A stretch of DNA of 64,000 bases from Pomphorhynchus laevis (GCA_012934845.2 WNNJ02003815.1:168986-232985), one strand, 5' to 3'; shown: positions 1-11,221, counted from the stretch's first letter. Numbers and translations: made by a program. The notes: generated by a model from the letters alone, not told the origin.

Positions 1-371
1 AGCAATGCGGATGTGGCACAGACTCCGGCTTCGGAATCCGGGAAAACAAGTATGTTTATCCATTGAATTAGTATTTGAGGATTGATCAATTTTCGTAGAC
101 GCTTTCACTTTCATTTTTCATTTTCAGGTATTGTGTAGAGGCTGGAATACTACGAGGGTTCACCACACCCAAGGGAGCAATAACCTTTTTTGATAGCGGG
201 ACATACTCGCTATGTCAGTGTAATAACCCAGATTCCGGTAGATGTCACTTTATAGAAACACCTGTTTCTACTCAGTGTTCCACCACCATCATATTACACC
301 CGCTGGCTGCCCACGACTGCTTATTGGACAACATCATGGTTTATGTCGCAGCTAACCCATATATGGGTTAG
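1..371 (+). CDS. 3' end of an unidentified Cys-rich host gene, two exons
   Basis: Exon 1-49 is read in frame from base 3 and ends at a GTATGT donor (50-55). A 78-bp intron follows, ending in a pyrimidine-rich TTTTCATTTTCAG acceptor (to 127). Exon 128-371 carries on in the same phase and stops at TAG 369-371. The joined piece gives about 96 residues with CxC pairs near 'QCGCGTDSG' and 'LCQCNNPDSG', which hints at a repeated CxC-x2-3-DSG unit. Phase match across the intron, a good donor and acceptor, and GC content above the surroundings all support a real gene. I do not recognise the family. The stop lies inside a perfect 34-bp palindrome (345-378), so the reading frame may have been cut short by an inverted duplication and the true C-terminus may be lost. 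The 5' part lies outside the window. Confidence 0.55.
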
Positions 372-378
372 CTGCGAC
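345..378. repeat. 34-bp perfect palindrome
   Basis: Two 17-bp arms meet with no spacer (centre 361/362, CCATATATGG core). It covers the stop codon of the gene above. The GC-rich arms in AT-rich DNA make chance unlikely. Confidence 0.9.
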
Positions 379-1170
379 ACCCATATATCTATGGGTCATT
401 CCTCCATCCGCAAACCGGAGGACGCGCTAGATAGCCCCAGCTAGGCCACCAGCTGGGGGGGGCACTATAATTATAATGTATTATATTATGATAAAAAATA
501 CAATATAATATACAGTATAATATATAAATATAATATACAATATAATATATAATATTTTTATTGTATTATACTGTGTATTATATTATACTGTTTATATATA
601 TTAAAAACATTTTCAATTTTATTAAAAATTTGATAATAGTCAATGTGTCCTGGTCGATAATACGCTAATAGAAATCGGCGGGAGCACCTGTTGTCATTCT
701 TACGGGATCACTTCAGTATAGTTAAACTTGAATTTATGGTATTCGAGCGATACACTCAAGAAGTGTTGTAGTATCATTACCAGCCTACCAAATAACCAAA
801 TAAACTCGTTTTTGACCCTCTTAAAATATTTTTATTGCCTCGCGTGATAGTCAACGCTTAATAATATTATAATGCAAAATAGAGTGGTTTACTTTTCGTA
901 TTGTAAACTTATGGTATTTGTGATAATCAACTATATATTGATTATCACAAAGAAACCTAAAATATAAAAAGTATATGAAACCTCAAAGTTTAGGTTTTTT
1001 CTTTTTAAACCTAAACTTATAAAGCATGCAAAAGGTCTACAAATATAATATATCAATAAAATAAATATATTCATATAAATATAATTATTATACAAACAGA
1101 AGCAAATAAGCTACAAGCTCGTGTCGCTTACAAAACATGATAAAATATAAAAAAAACATCAACAAAGAAA
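372..1170. other. AT-rich spacer, no gene seen
   Basis: The first 95 bp are GC-richer and may be leftover sequence of the preceding gene. The rest is TA-rich, with imperfect TATAATA-type repeats at 465-620. I see no coding frame or RNA gene. Confidence 0.5.
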
Positions 1171-1623
1171 TCAATTAAATAGTAATTGCAAATTCCTTCT
1201 ATCGGCTTCGATGGCTTTCTTAATATAAATAAATATATTAATATAATATAATAATATATTTTATCAATATTGATTGAATATATCATAAAATAAATGTTTG
1301 GAAAACATGGATAGTTCGAGAAGGATACAGTTGGTTTTAAATGTTAACAACCAAGGACAATTCCTACCTCAATTACATTACTGGATAACTTTGCGATAGT
1401 TTTAGATTCTATCGTTTTTGTTGCGCAATTCGGAGACACCCCATAATAATTAGCATCAAAATCACTTTCCGTGCTATGATTTACACATTGAAGGAAATAA
1501 TATTCAAGCGTATGTCGGTCTGACAATAATTGTGACGATGTGTGTTCGTTTTCTAGCCTTATTACATTCAACAGCTTTAAGTCACCAATGTAGGCTATAT
1601 GCAGAACGTCTAACAAACCCAAA
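1171..1623 (-). CDS. C-terminal part of an unidentified host gene, two exons
   Basis: On the minus strand an exon at 1623-1368 (256 nt, entered after an AG and left at GAG|GTAGGA) reads about 85 residues without a stop. A second exon at 1218-1171 (48 nt after an AAG acceptor) continues in the same phase and ends in TGA. The intron is 149 bp. Across the junction the protein reads SSNVIE then KAIEADRRN. SNVIEK resembles the RNA-contacting helix of Pumilio/PUF repeats (SNVxEK), but one motif is not enough to name it. The residue mix is balanced (E, D, S, H, C) and unlike translated AT-rich spacer. Upstream exons at higher coordinates are not found, so the gene may be partial or dead. Confidence 0.4.
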
Positions 1624-1742
1624 CTATTATATATCAGTGATACAGTTATCACTCAAATCCATATTTTCATTATATTACCCGATATTTAATGTTTTTATAT
1701 TTTGTATTCAATAATATTTCATAATAATTATTTTAATTACAG

Positions 1743-2100
1743 TAAAAAAACAATGTCCACTAGCTAATGTGAAGAAGAAAGGTGATTCAAAGTACGACTA
1801 AATTCCCAAATACTTTGTTAATCAATCGTTTGCTAAGTTATTCAGTGAATAATTACAATGAAATGATTTTGTTTACAAACCGTTGTTCAATTTAACGTAC
1901 ATTTTAAACGTCGGTTTCGTGAATGTCATCTTTAAAAATGTCGTGTTCCAAAATGCCAAATTTATGGACGTTTGTTGGTTTATGTGTTTCACAAGCACAG
2001 AGTTCATAATTGTCGTGCTCAAAAATGTCTTATTTACTCAAGTATGTCTCAAAAAGTTTTTTTTACGTATGGATGTCCTGGAATTAAAACTTATTTTTAA
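1743..2100 (+). other. possible coding remnants, one with pentapeptide-like repeats
   Basis: After a TTTTAATTACAG acceptor-like site, 1743-1801 reads KKQCPLANVKKKGDSKYD and then a stop, like a terminal exon. From about 1862 another open frame shows a five-residue period for five units: NVGFV, NVIFK, NVVFQ, NAKFM, DVCWF. This fits the xN/DxxF pattern of pentapeptide-repeat proteins. No start codon or splice site joins the two pieces convincingly. These may be exons of one decayed gene or chance. Confidence 0.25.
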
Positions 2101-2101
2101 T

Positions 2102-2345
2102 ATAAATGAATCTCTCAGTAACAATCCCCAGAGTAGACTGGATGACGATATTATGCATCTTGATAAAAGTTGTTGATTAAAGTTACTTACAACAAATAAT
2201 TTTAGAAAATTTATAACTGTTCTAGCAAATTACAATTAATATACACAATACATTAAATCGACTATACACATCGACTATACAACTACTACTTACAAGCTAC
2301 TACTTAACATACACAACTACTTACAAGCAAGCCCAACGAAGCAGC
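2102..2345 (+). mobile_element. CR1-type LINE scraps: ORF1 piece and 5' leader
   Basis: 2105-2162 nearly matches 7900-7960 in the ORF1 of the CR1 element downstream (encoding LSNxPQSRLDDDIMxL). 2279-2342 nearly matches the leader 6688-6752 just in front of that ORF1. Their order is reversed relative to the full element (ORF1 piece before leader), so this is a shuffled join lying directly ahead of the next LINE. Confidence 0.7.
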
Positions 2346-2577
2346 TATTTTTTCAAGTTAATATATAGTGAAAACCAACAAGAGGCAACTTATGAATATT
2401 GATAACGCCGCAACACACCGTGCAATACAATAACAATACAAGTGCAGTCACCACCATCACAAATTCATTTCTAACTCGCGTTACAATCTCGGAAAGAGAA
2501 AGTAAACCATTATTATCAATACAAGCAGTCAAAAATTTACCATCGGTGCTTCAAACAACTTACAAAATCAAGCTAAT

Positions 2578-3774
2578 ATGGAACGGAACTCAGGTATTTC
2601 TAATGTAACATCGAATTTTCAAGCCAAAGAAAACAAGGTTAGTCCTATTTCGTCTAATTTTTTAATCTCAAGCACGGATGGAGAACTCCCTCCTGTGCCT
2701 AAAGTGGTGAATCTGGTAATAATCAGACTTCTTCAACCATTTGAAAGGAAGAATCTTTTCAATATTTTTCTGAGAGAGTTTACAAGCTCTTATAAGAAGA
2801 GAATTCTATTTAATTCGATAAAATATTTAGATTCCGAAATCCGGGTTTCTTTCAGCTCTCCAGATCTGGCAGCATCGTACCTAGAATTTTTCGAAACACA
2901 CCTAAAAGAATTTGGGTCAACTACTTACAGGCCTATTCAGGCGACTTTGAAAATTAATAATTTTCCGCCCTTCGCAACGGAGGAAGATATCATTGCTCTC
3001 ACATCTGAGTTCAAAATTCATAATATTCGCCCAATCCTGGGCAAGAAAGGCCAGGCTATACCAATAGCATTCTGTTCTACCGCAGTCGATCAGGCGGAAT
3101 GTCTGGCTAAAAGCAAATGTAACCCCTTTCTGGGGTACAATCTTTCTTTCAATATCGTAGATGCTGATGACTTAACATACCCCCATTGCAATGGGTGCCA
3201 CCTCTGGGGGCACTGGTCCTCGAACTGTACTAGGCCCCATACGTGTGGGGTTTGCAGCTCTTCCGAAGTCCATGAGGGGAAATGTTCTCTCCCCCCTCTG
3301 TGTTCCAATTGTGGTGGTCAGCACCCGGCCTGGTCTAGAAGATGTCCTATCTTCAAAGAATACAAATTAAGGCATTGTGGGGCACCGGTCAAACCGGCCC
3401 ACTTTGCCGCTGCCAGCTTATCCAATTCAAACGGTTATGGTATGTCGGACACCGACATTTTCAAAATTGTTGACGCAAGACTACAGATATATAAAGACGA
3501 GATTCGAGCCTTAACGAACCATCTGATAGCGAAATTCGAGGAGTCCCGTTCTCCTCCATCGACGATTCTTACCTCTTCAAAGAGAGCCCCCCGTTCTAAG
3601 AAGAGATCATCTTCTAAACAAAAGTTGGCTTCCTTGAAGTTGGCAAAGAAAGATGATATATGCTGGGAGTTGTTGGCCTCAAAGGGAGATGAAGATAATG
3701 CCGGTGGGCAAGTGTCTTCTCCTGGTAGGGCTGGGAGTGAGAAGGGCAACTTTCTCTCTCCTAGTTTCTGCTAG
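2578..3774 (+). CDS. LINE ORF1, three zinc knuckles (nucleic-acid binding)
   Basis: 398 residues from ATG 2578. Three cysteine-histidine knuckles in a row lie at about residues 203-257: CNGCHLWGHWSSNC (CX2CX4HX4C), CGVCSSSEVHEGKC, and CSNCGGQHPAWSRRC. This arrangement is characteristic of gag-like ORF1 proteins of the I, Jockey and R1 LINE groups, which bind element RNA. The N-terminal 200 residues have no motif I can name. The C-terminal quarter is Ser/Lys-rich (SSKRAPRSKKRSSSKQK), probably a basic RNA-binding or nuclear-targeting tail. Only 34 nt separate it from ORF2, so ORF2 is likely translated from the same transcript. Confidence 0.85.
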   Translation: MERNSGISNVTSNFQAKENKVSPISSNFLISSTDGELPPVPKVVNLVIIRLLQPFERKNLFNIFLREFTSSYKKRILFNSIKYLDSEIRVSFSSPDLAASYLEFFETHLKEFGSTTYRPIQATLKINNFPPFATEEDIIALTSEFKIHNIRPILGKKGQAIPIAFCSTAVDQAECLAKSKCNPFLGYNLSFNIVDADDLTYPHCNGCHLWGHWSSNCTRPHTCGVCSSSEVHEGKCSLPPLCSNCGGQHPAWSRRCPIFKEYKLRHCGAPVKPAHFAAASLSNSNGYGMSDTDIFKIVDARLQIYKDEIRALTNHLIAKFEESRSPPSTILTSSKRAPRSKKRSSSKQKLASLKLAKKDDICWELLASKGDEDNAGGQVSSPGRAGSEKGNFLSPSFC

Positions 3775-3808
3775 GAGGTAGGCATCCCACTCCAGCTGTC
3801 GTAACACA

Positions 3809-6268
3809 ATGCAAAGTAGTCAAGAGCCTTTTTCACTGAATATACTTCAGTGGAATTCGGGAGGTGCTTCTGCTCTTAGCCTTCTATCTGGTAGAGATGC
3901 GGATGTTATAGTCCTTCAGGAGACGCGGTCTATCCGTATCCCCCAGGACATTACTCGATTTATCCCCAAGCATATTTACACCCACTTCACTCCGTACATA
4001 ACCCCTCCTCACGCCTCTTCATCTCAAGGTCTTTTAACCCTAGTTAAATGCTCCTTAAGATCATCCCTTCTTTTAAACTATTCTTGTCCAGCCCTGTCTT
4101 GTTTAGCTGTTTCACTTTGTAAGAATGGTAAACGTATCAGCATAGCCAATATATATATTAGGCCAGGGGAAATTCACAAAAACCGTGATCTCCTGGACCG
4201 TATCTTGGGTAGTGGCTATGACATGTTACTCGGTGACTTCAACGACAGAACTGGTCGTTGGATTAATGCAGCACTCCGCAGAGCCAGGAACGATTACCTT
4301 ATTCACAAACCACCGTCCCCAACTTTTCATTGCTCAACAACTAATTCTCTCCTCGACATATTACTGCTTCATAAGATGTGGTTGTTGAAACCCATCTGTA
4401 CTGAGCAGTCGCGCCAAAAACAGACCATCTCTCATGACCTAATTCGTTGGCGGATAGAGGAAGATACGTTGCTTAGAAGGAGGTTTCACTTTGATCCCAT
4501 CAGAGTGGCTTTCTTTCAGGCGGCTATCCAACTCTTCCCCAGAATTGGTAATGAGAATTTGACCGAATTTAATTCCTTCCTCTCCTCGCAAGCTACCGCG
4601 TTTCTTTCGACTACCTATAAAGGTCATATTTACAATCCCACTCCAACAAAACTCAAGGTTTTGGCTAAAATGCTACGTCTTCCCAATGTCTCTGTTTCCG
4701 CCAGGCAGGCCATCTCGAATGAATACTGGAGCACTAGATATAGGTTCCAGCTGAGCAGGGATAAGGCGAACATCGCTCACCTTAACCCTTCTCAGTCTTC
4801 CTTCTGGAAGATATTCAAGAAGGAGAAGTTTGTCTGTTGGAAGGATAGAGCTTTGGGTTGGATTGGTAGTATAGGCCTTGATAATGTTTTGAAGGAGTCA
4901 CTATCCCTACATAATTATGGAGCCACTCAATCTCCCCAACCAATCCCGCCTTGGGGTGACTTCAGGAGCAGGGACTTATCTGTTACAGATATCCTTAACT
5001 CCTGGGGGCCACTTCCGGGCACCTCTAAATCCGTCGCTCCATTATCTTCTCGAGTCTGTCAGCTTTTGACAGCCGATCAAAGAAGAGAAGTGGCCGTCAC
5101 AATGCTTTTAGCCTCACCATCCGATGTAGCCGGCATCAATATTAGTCGTAGAATTTTCTTACCAAAGCATAGTCCGGTTTCATGTCCCAAAGATCTGCGT
5201 CCCATTTCGATTCAAAACTCCCTCATCTCCATCTACGAAAAAGCGCTTGCGCGTAGAATCCGCGACCATTTAAGTAGGCGTAATTTGATCCCACCGAGTT
5301 TTCACGGGTTTGTCAAGGGACGCTCGGTTCATTCAGCAATAGGTGAAGTGCATCAGTTTTGTAGGGATAATAGCCATCAACTAGCTGTGGCTGTTTTCCT
5401 TGACTTTTCTGCTGCATTTGACCGCATTTCCATTCCCTTTGTTATCTCCTCTCTCAGGTCACTCGGGTTGCCTGCGAGAATTGTTAACAGGGTGGAGATA
5501 TTACTGTTTACCAAGAGGTTCTACTATGAAGACGACCCTGATGCGTGTCAGTTCTACCCTATTACAGGTGTGCCCCAAGGATCCCCACTTTCTCCTATCT
5601 TATTTCTTGCTGCCTCCATTGTACTATTCAAGAATTTTAAACGTGATCAACATCTAGTGGTATACGCTGATGATACCACGGCCCTGTTCTCTGGACGCAG
5701 GTGCAAAGATGTCGCTTCGGACATCAGCCGTTTCTTTTTAAGATTAACAGACCAGCTGACCCTATCCAATCTTATTTTAAATTCATCAAAATCGCAGGTA
5801 GTTGTCTTTCATGGCACCCCTGCGACAAAGAAAAAATTAAAGAGACTAGCACTCTCAGCTCTATCTTCTATATTGACTAATCAACCACTCCCTACCTTCA
5901 CAAGTCGAGTAAAATACCTGGGGTTCACTGTTACGGTGAACTGGTCGGCGAAAGCTGACCTGGATAGACTTAAACGTATCCTGAAGAAAGCTAGGTGGGC
6001 CCTGAAACGGGCTCAGCATCTGTCGTTGAATGGGAAAACCCAAGTGCGCCTCTGGGGTACTTGGGCTATCTCGGGATTAGTCTTCTTTTCGAGAGGACGT
6101 CCTCCAGAGCAAAGACTAAGGTTTCTCAAGCTCCTCATCTCGCGATTACCGCGCATAGTCCGCCTAGATTGGATTCTTCGGGGGGTGATAGACCCCGGGT
6201 GGTTCAGTCGAAGAGCGGCGTGTTGGATGTGCTGGAGGGCTCAGATCCCGCTGGACCTGAGGCCGTGA
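3809..6268 (+). CDS. LINE ORF2, APE endonuclease and reverse transcriptase
   Basis: 819 residues from ATG 3809. Residues 10-220 are an apurinic-type endonuclease, with ILQWNSGG, a catalytic Glu in VLQETRS, the LLGDFND block and a C-terminal ISHDLI. Residues about 440-720 are reverse transcriptase: RPISIQNSLISIYEKALARR, HGFVKGRS, VFLDFSAAFDRIS (first Asp), GVPQGSPLSPILF and the VVYADDT active site, then KYLGFTV. The tail (about 100 residues) lacks a clear CCHC or RNase H domain. The protein would nick target DNA and copy element RNA by target-primed reverse transcription. The order EN-RT and the ORF1 type put it in the I/Jockey-R1 part of the LINE tree; I cannot name the clade from motifs alone. 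Confidence 0.88.
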   Translation: MQSSQEPFSLNILQWNSGGASALSLLSGRDADVIVLQETRSIRIPQDITRFIPKHIYTHFTPYITPPHASSSQGLLTLVKCSLRSSLLLNYSCPALSCLAVSLCKNGKRISIANIYIRPGEIHKNRDLLDRILGSGYDMLLGDFNDRTGRWINAALRRARNDYLIHKPPSPTFHCSTTNSLLDILLLHKMWLLKPICTEQSRQKQTISHDLIRWRIEEDTLLRRRFHFDPIRVAFFQAAIQLFPRIGNENLTEFNSFLSSQATAFLSTTYKGHIYNPTPTKLKVLAKMLRLPNVSVSARQAISNEYWSTRYRFQLSRDKANIAHLNPSQSSFWKIFKKEKFVCWKDRALGWIGSIGLDNVLKESLSLHNYGATQSPQPIPPWGDFRSRDLSVTDILNSWGPLPGTSKSVAPLSSRVCQLLTADQRREVAVTMLLASPSDVAGINISRRIFLPKHSPVSCPKDLRPISIQNSLISIYEKALARRIRDHLSRRNLIPPSFHGFVKGRSVHSAIGEVHQFCRDNSHQLAVAVFLDFSAAFDRISIPFVISSLRSLGLPARIVNRVEILLFTKRFYYEDDPDACQFYPITGVPQGSPLSPILFLAASIVLFKNFKRDQHLVVYADDTTALFSGRRCKDVASDISRFFLRLTDQLTLSNLILNSSKSQVVVFHGTPATKKKLKRLALSALSSILTNQPLPTFTSRVKYLGFTVTVNWSAKADLDRLKRILKKARWALKRAQHLSLNGKTQVRLWGTWAISGLVFFSRGRPPEQRLRFLKLLISRLPRIVRLDWILRGVIDPGWFSRRAACWMCWRAQIPLDLRP

Positions 6269-6812
6269 CATCATTATGAAGACTAAATGCTATTATGAAT
6301 TATCTTATTTGAACTGCATTTGTTTTTTTTTCTAATGTCTCTTTTCGTTATTTTTTAGTGGTTGTTAGTTATTTAAGAAATTCCTTATCTTAGATATTTT
6401 TAAGCAGGTGTGGGAATTCGGTCAGAAAAATATGTTTTTATAGGTAATGTGAGAAGAACCGAAAAAACTTCATCAGACGAAACGGGAAGAAGGTGGAATA
6501 GTTCTGGGAGGGAAGTATTTAAAGAGAAGAGTGGGTACAAGGAGGCTATGGGTAGTAGGGAAAGTAAATTAGATAGCTTAGTTTGTAGATAAGAAGAAAA
6601 TTCATCAGGATTTATAAAAAAATTTGGTTTCTAATAAACATACAGATAAGTTCGCGATCGTATCGATAATTAAATTACCTTGTTTAAAATCAACTACTAC
6701 TTACAAGCTACTACTTACAATATACAACTACTTACAAGCAAGCCCAACGAACACACAAGCTTAAACACATAATTATTCGATTACAACGAGCGAAGCGAGT
6801 TGACAACAATCG

Positions 6813-8309
6813 ATGGCAAGAACAAAGAAGACAGAAACGAAAAAATGCTTAGCAAGTCAGCAGATTAACGGTACTCGCAATCAGACTGTACCAAAATTAG
6901 CAAGCCCCTCCTCTGGGTATCAGCAACACGAGGTATCTTGCAGCAGATCTGGATGCGACATATGGACAGCTGTCAACGTTCCATCCTGTCTGACGAAATC
7001 GCTACTCTCTAGGGATTTTGTTTGTGGGTTCTGTGCCTCCGAATTGCTCTCCTTGTTGTTCAAGGGCCATTGTGACGAGCAAGTATCAATAAATGCTTTA
7101 AAGAGGAACGCAGATTCAAACAGTCACAACGATGGGGAAGATCATAGTATTAACGAACCAGAACGGAGTTCAGAAGCGTTCAGAAAGTCAAGCAGCTCGT
7201 CGTCAGGGATTGATGATGTTTAGGCCACTCCAAAATTATCTGAGATAGGAACCAATAATGCTATTCATGTACTCAATCATTCTCTCACGCAGCAGTCGAA
7301 GTTAGAACTGAGCGATCGTTCAATCATACCCTTCAATAAAAATTCAACTCAATGCTTCGTTAGGGATGCATTGCATGAGACTAATGTGATGGATTACTCC
7401 TTCAAACAACTTCCTGTTTTGGATTCTATTGTTCATCCCCATATATTGGACTCGAGCAGCGTCGGTCTTGATGTAGATAACAAATGTTCCGCCCTCAAGC
7501 ATGCAAATGTTGATTTGTCAACTCCTGTTAACACTTCATCGGGCAGTGATTGTTCTCAAAACTGTCCTCTAGGTAGCGATTGTACTGAGCGTCCTTGTGC
7601 TTACCCGCAGCAACTGCATCACCACTGCAGTTTATGTGTTGCTCCTCTAGTAGCCCCGTTTATTGAGAGCGTTAAGGATCTTGCAAAGGCTAGTCAGATT
7701 ATAGTTAGGCCTATAGATAATCTACGACAAATAGTTAGCCTTCCAAATAATAAACAACATGCAGTGATTCCTCCAAATCATCGTCGGCCATCGATTACCC
7801 CTGAGACTCATTCTTCATTAGTTCCGTCTGCTAGCCCTAAACAATTTAGCTCTAGACAATTTAACTCCAGAAGAGAGTTAAACGTTATCGTGAGCGGTGT
7901 TGAAGAATCTCTCAGTAACATTCCCCAGAGTAGACTGGATGACGATATTATGTATCTTCGCGCAGTGTTTTCTAAGATTTTTCTCCAGTGCGATGTGGAT
8001 GTTGCGAAGTGTCTTAAAGTTCGAAGAGTTCTTCGTCTAGGCAAGAAACTTTCAGATAGACCTAGACTTCTAAAAGTTGTTCTATACTCAAAAGATCATG
8101 TTGACTTCCTACTCAAGCATGCATTTAGATTATCGCGCTCTGATTTTCATATACTCCGTGATTTATCTCCTGCAGATCGTTTGAGAAGACACGAGGCTTT
8201 CAACGAGCTGCATCGACGGCTGGAAAGTGGTGAGGGCAACCTACGTGTCCGGAATTTTCGGGTGGTCAAGTGGCGTCCGACTGTCCGGTGGCATCCCTTA
8301 CTTCTGTAG
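6813..8309 (+). pseudogene. CR1 ORF1 with PHD-like zinc finger, one in-frame stop
   Basis: A single frame of 499 codons from ATG 6813, interrupted only by TAG 7221-7223. Residues 45-85 hold CSRSGCDIW, C, DFVCGFC: a Cys-rich PHD/zinc-ribbon-like finger as found in CR1 ORF1 proteins. The central part is rich in Ser, Cys and His (SDCSQNCPLGSDC; CAYPQQLHHHCSLC) and may hold a second metal site. The C-terminal third (LNVIVSGVEESLSN through LRDLSPADRLRR and LRVRNFRVVKWRP) is the conserved block that also survives in the copy at 16.4 kb. It overlaps ORF2 by 40 nt in another frame. Confidence 0.75.
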
Positions 8310-11221
8310 AGTCAGACCTCTTTAGTAGTGATGGTTCGTGTGTAGAAAAACTAGTGGACTTCGATAGTGTCACCGAGCGTGTCAAATTTTCCCATTATAC
8401 GAACATTTTTGTCGGTTATTCAAATGTTCGTAGTCTCTTGGCTCAGTTCTCGGAAATTAAATTCATAGTTGCTTCGAAACGTTTTGATGTATTTTGTATA
8501 ACCGAAACATGGCTACATGCTGACATTTCGGATGACTGTGTTGCCATCCCTAACTATTTTCTAATACGTTCGGATCGCTCATGTGGTAAACGTGGAGGTG
8601 GGGTAGCCGCCTATGTGCGAAATAGTCTCCTGGTATCGAATATCTCGGCTTTTCGCGACGATATTGGTTATTCCTTTAAAGGTCTTGCTTTTACACTGGG
8701 AAATGGTCAACGATCCCGATTCTGCGTCCTTTACCGTTCTCCGTCCTATGAATTAAGATTTGACTCTCTTAAATCACATTTGCTGAGTTTATCTTCGTAT
8801 CCTCTGATTTTGCTCCTGGGTGACTTCAATATCCCCCAAATAGACTGGAAAAATAGTCATTCACGACCAATTCACGGAATTGGGAAAGTACTGAGTGACT
8901 TTCTGTTACTCGAGATGCTACTAGTTCAACATATTAAAGAACCTACTTGTGTGACAGGGACGCCTTCTATACTCGATTTGGTCTTTACTAAGTGTTTGGG
9001 TGACGTTTCAGGTGTTCGTTATGACGCACCAATTGGCAATAGCGCTCGCTGTGTACTCTCTATGCGGCTGTCGCTGTTCAACAGAGCCTCACAAAACTCT
9101 AATTTTAAAAAACGTTGTTGGCTAGGTGTTGATGCTAGTCAACTAGCTGCAAGCTTCCCAAAAGGTATCTGTGATAGTCTTCGTATCCACTTCGGTTTGG
9201 AGGTTCCTGTAGTCTTTGATCTGCTCCATGATAAATTGATGCGAATTTCTGATATCTTTGCTCCGCTACGTGCCTGCAAGTTCAAGCATGGACATCCTCC
9301 TTGGTTCGACAGAGACCTTCTTGATGCTATAAGATCCCGCAACAAATTGTGGCGCGAATTTAGGCGTTCTTCTGCTTCAAAACGTGCCTACATCGACTCT
9401 CGGAACTTATGCAATCGGCTAAAATTTCAGAAACGCTATTCGTACGAAGATAGTATCGCCAGGGATGCATCTTTGAATCCTAGGAGGTTTTGGTCTTATG
9501 TAAGAAACAACAGAACACTTGTCGCCACAATTAGCTCAATCCAAACATCAACTGAAACTTTGACCGATCCGTCTCTAATCGCCCAACATTTAGCTGATGG
9601 CTTCTTGGTACATGCTTTGACCTCTATAAACTGCATGACTTTAGTTGGAAGTATGTTCCGGTTGCTCATCGGTGTTGTGTTCGTCCACTCAGAGTGGATG
9701 AGGTGTTGAACGAGGTTATGAAGCTCAATTCCTTTACATCTCCGGGACCAGACAATATTGCCCCCTTCCTCGTCAAATCCCTAGCGAACGAACTGAGCAA
9801 TGATTTAACTATGTTCTTCAGATACAGCTTATACACATCTTGGATTCCTGACAGTTGAAAGTGTGCAATTGTGGTGCCTATTCACAAAAAGCATCCTGCT
9901 AGCTTTTGCGCGGACTTTCGGCCCATTAGCTTGACTAGCGTATTCTGCAAACTTTTAGAAAGAATCATTGCTAGTAGAATCAGGGATCATTTGGATCGTA
10001 ATCACATATTGGTTGAATCTCAACATGGTTTCAGGATCGGACGTTCATGCCTTACTAACCTACTAACTGCGCGTGAAAAATGGGCTGATGCTCTGGGGCT
10101 GGGTTTCAGGTTCATACAGTATTCCTTGATTTTTCGAAAGCTTTTGATAGGGTACCACACGACGGCATAGTGTCTCTACTGTATCACTATGGACTTCATT
10201 CATATATTTGTGAGTGGGTCAGGGAATTTCTATCGAATAGGTCTTTCCGAGTTTGTGTGGGGGTGTGTGTTTTCTTATTCGGTAAATATTAATTCTGGCG
10301 TGCCGCAGGGATCAGTCCTTGGCCCACTGCTCTTTATAATCTTCATTAATGATCTGCTACTCCACTTATCATGCTTTCATCTAGCGTTTGCAGACGATCT
10401 AAAGATTTAGTCGATCATTAGAATTCCTGCTGATCGAGTATCGTTACAAAATGATCTGAACTCCCTGATCAAGTGGTGCGATTCTACCGGACTACGGTTG
10501 AATGTTGATAAATGTGTCCTCATGCAACTAGGTCGCCCTATTGAAACTCTAAGGTATTTTTTTGGAGATATGGTCTTAAAGGAAGTGTTTCATCATAAGG
10601 ATTTAGGGATTATTGACCATAGATCCTTGAAAACAAAGTTGAACACCGACTTCTTTCTAGGTAAAGCTACTAGGGCGTTATATTGTATTAAAAATGCATT
10701 CCTCAGGTTAAGCTGTCATATGTTCAAGAGGTTATTCATCTCCATCGTCAGGCCACACTTGGAGTACTGCATTCAGTACTCCAAGTGAGTACTGGATTCA
10801 GTCAATGAGTACTGCATTCAGTCAATACCAATGTGGTATTGACTATTATGTAAGTCTAAGTCGTATTGGGATGTTGTCGGTACGTGAGAGGTTCATATCC
10901 TTGGAAATGCTATGTCTATGGCATATGTCGAATGATGTGGTAGGTTATCCCACCGATGTAATCACTAGGCGGGTAGATCAGTTGCGGGGACATAGCAGAG
11001 TCTTGTATAAATTTAGATTTGGCAGATTACCAAAAGTGTATAGACTCTCAAGGAGAGGAATTAACATGTGGAATTTGTTGCCTGAGGAAGTCGTTGCAGC
11101 CCCCAGTTTGAGAAAGTTTAAATCACGATGCTACAAATGGATACATGAACAATGCCGCCATTCAACACTACCACTGGATGACCATTTGCTTTTGTTTTAT
11201 TTTTTTGGACTGCCTGAATAG
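8270..11221 (+). pseudogene. CR1 ORF2, endonuclease and reverse transcriptase, broken
   Basis: The endonuclease block 8400-9060 is intact: VGYSNVRSL, FCITETWLH, GGGVAAYVR, LLLGDFNIPQIDW. After about 9600 the frame shifts. The next part (PGPDNIAPFLVKSL) has a TGA near 9856, then PIHKK, FRPISLTSVFCKLLERI and ESQHGFRIGRSCLTNL to 10080. A further shift follows in the LDFSKAFDRVPHD block (10120-10180). [20 protein letters not shown] and the AFADDLKI active site (10280-10410) are recognisable, ending in a stop. The C-terminal part (10498-11221) is also split, with an inverted duplication at 756-787 past 10000. At least five breaks. The start is unclear: the long frame opens at GTG 8270 without a good ATG. 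Confidence 0.8.

Larger units (their letters stand above)
2346..6420 (+). mobile_element. I/Jockey-R1-type LINE, both ORFs open
   Basis: A non-LTR retrotransposon with a zinc-knuckle ORF1 (2578-3774) and an endonuclease-reverse transcriptase ORF2 (3809-6268), neither interrupted by a stop or frameshift. The start of the 5' UTR and the 3' end are not sharply defined. I saw no target-site duplication or long poly-A. Relatives in the window are a diverged 3' end at 12470-12790 and a minus-strand endonuclease fragment at 58570-59315. Open ORFs and GC-richer codons suggest this is the youngest LINE here. Confidence 0.8.
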
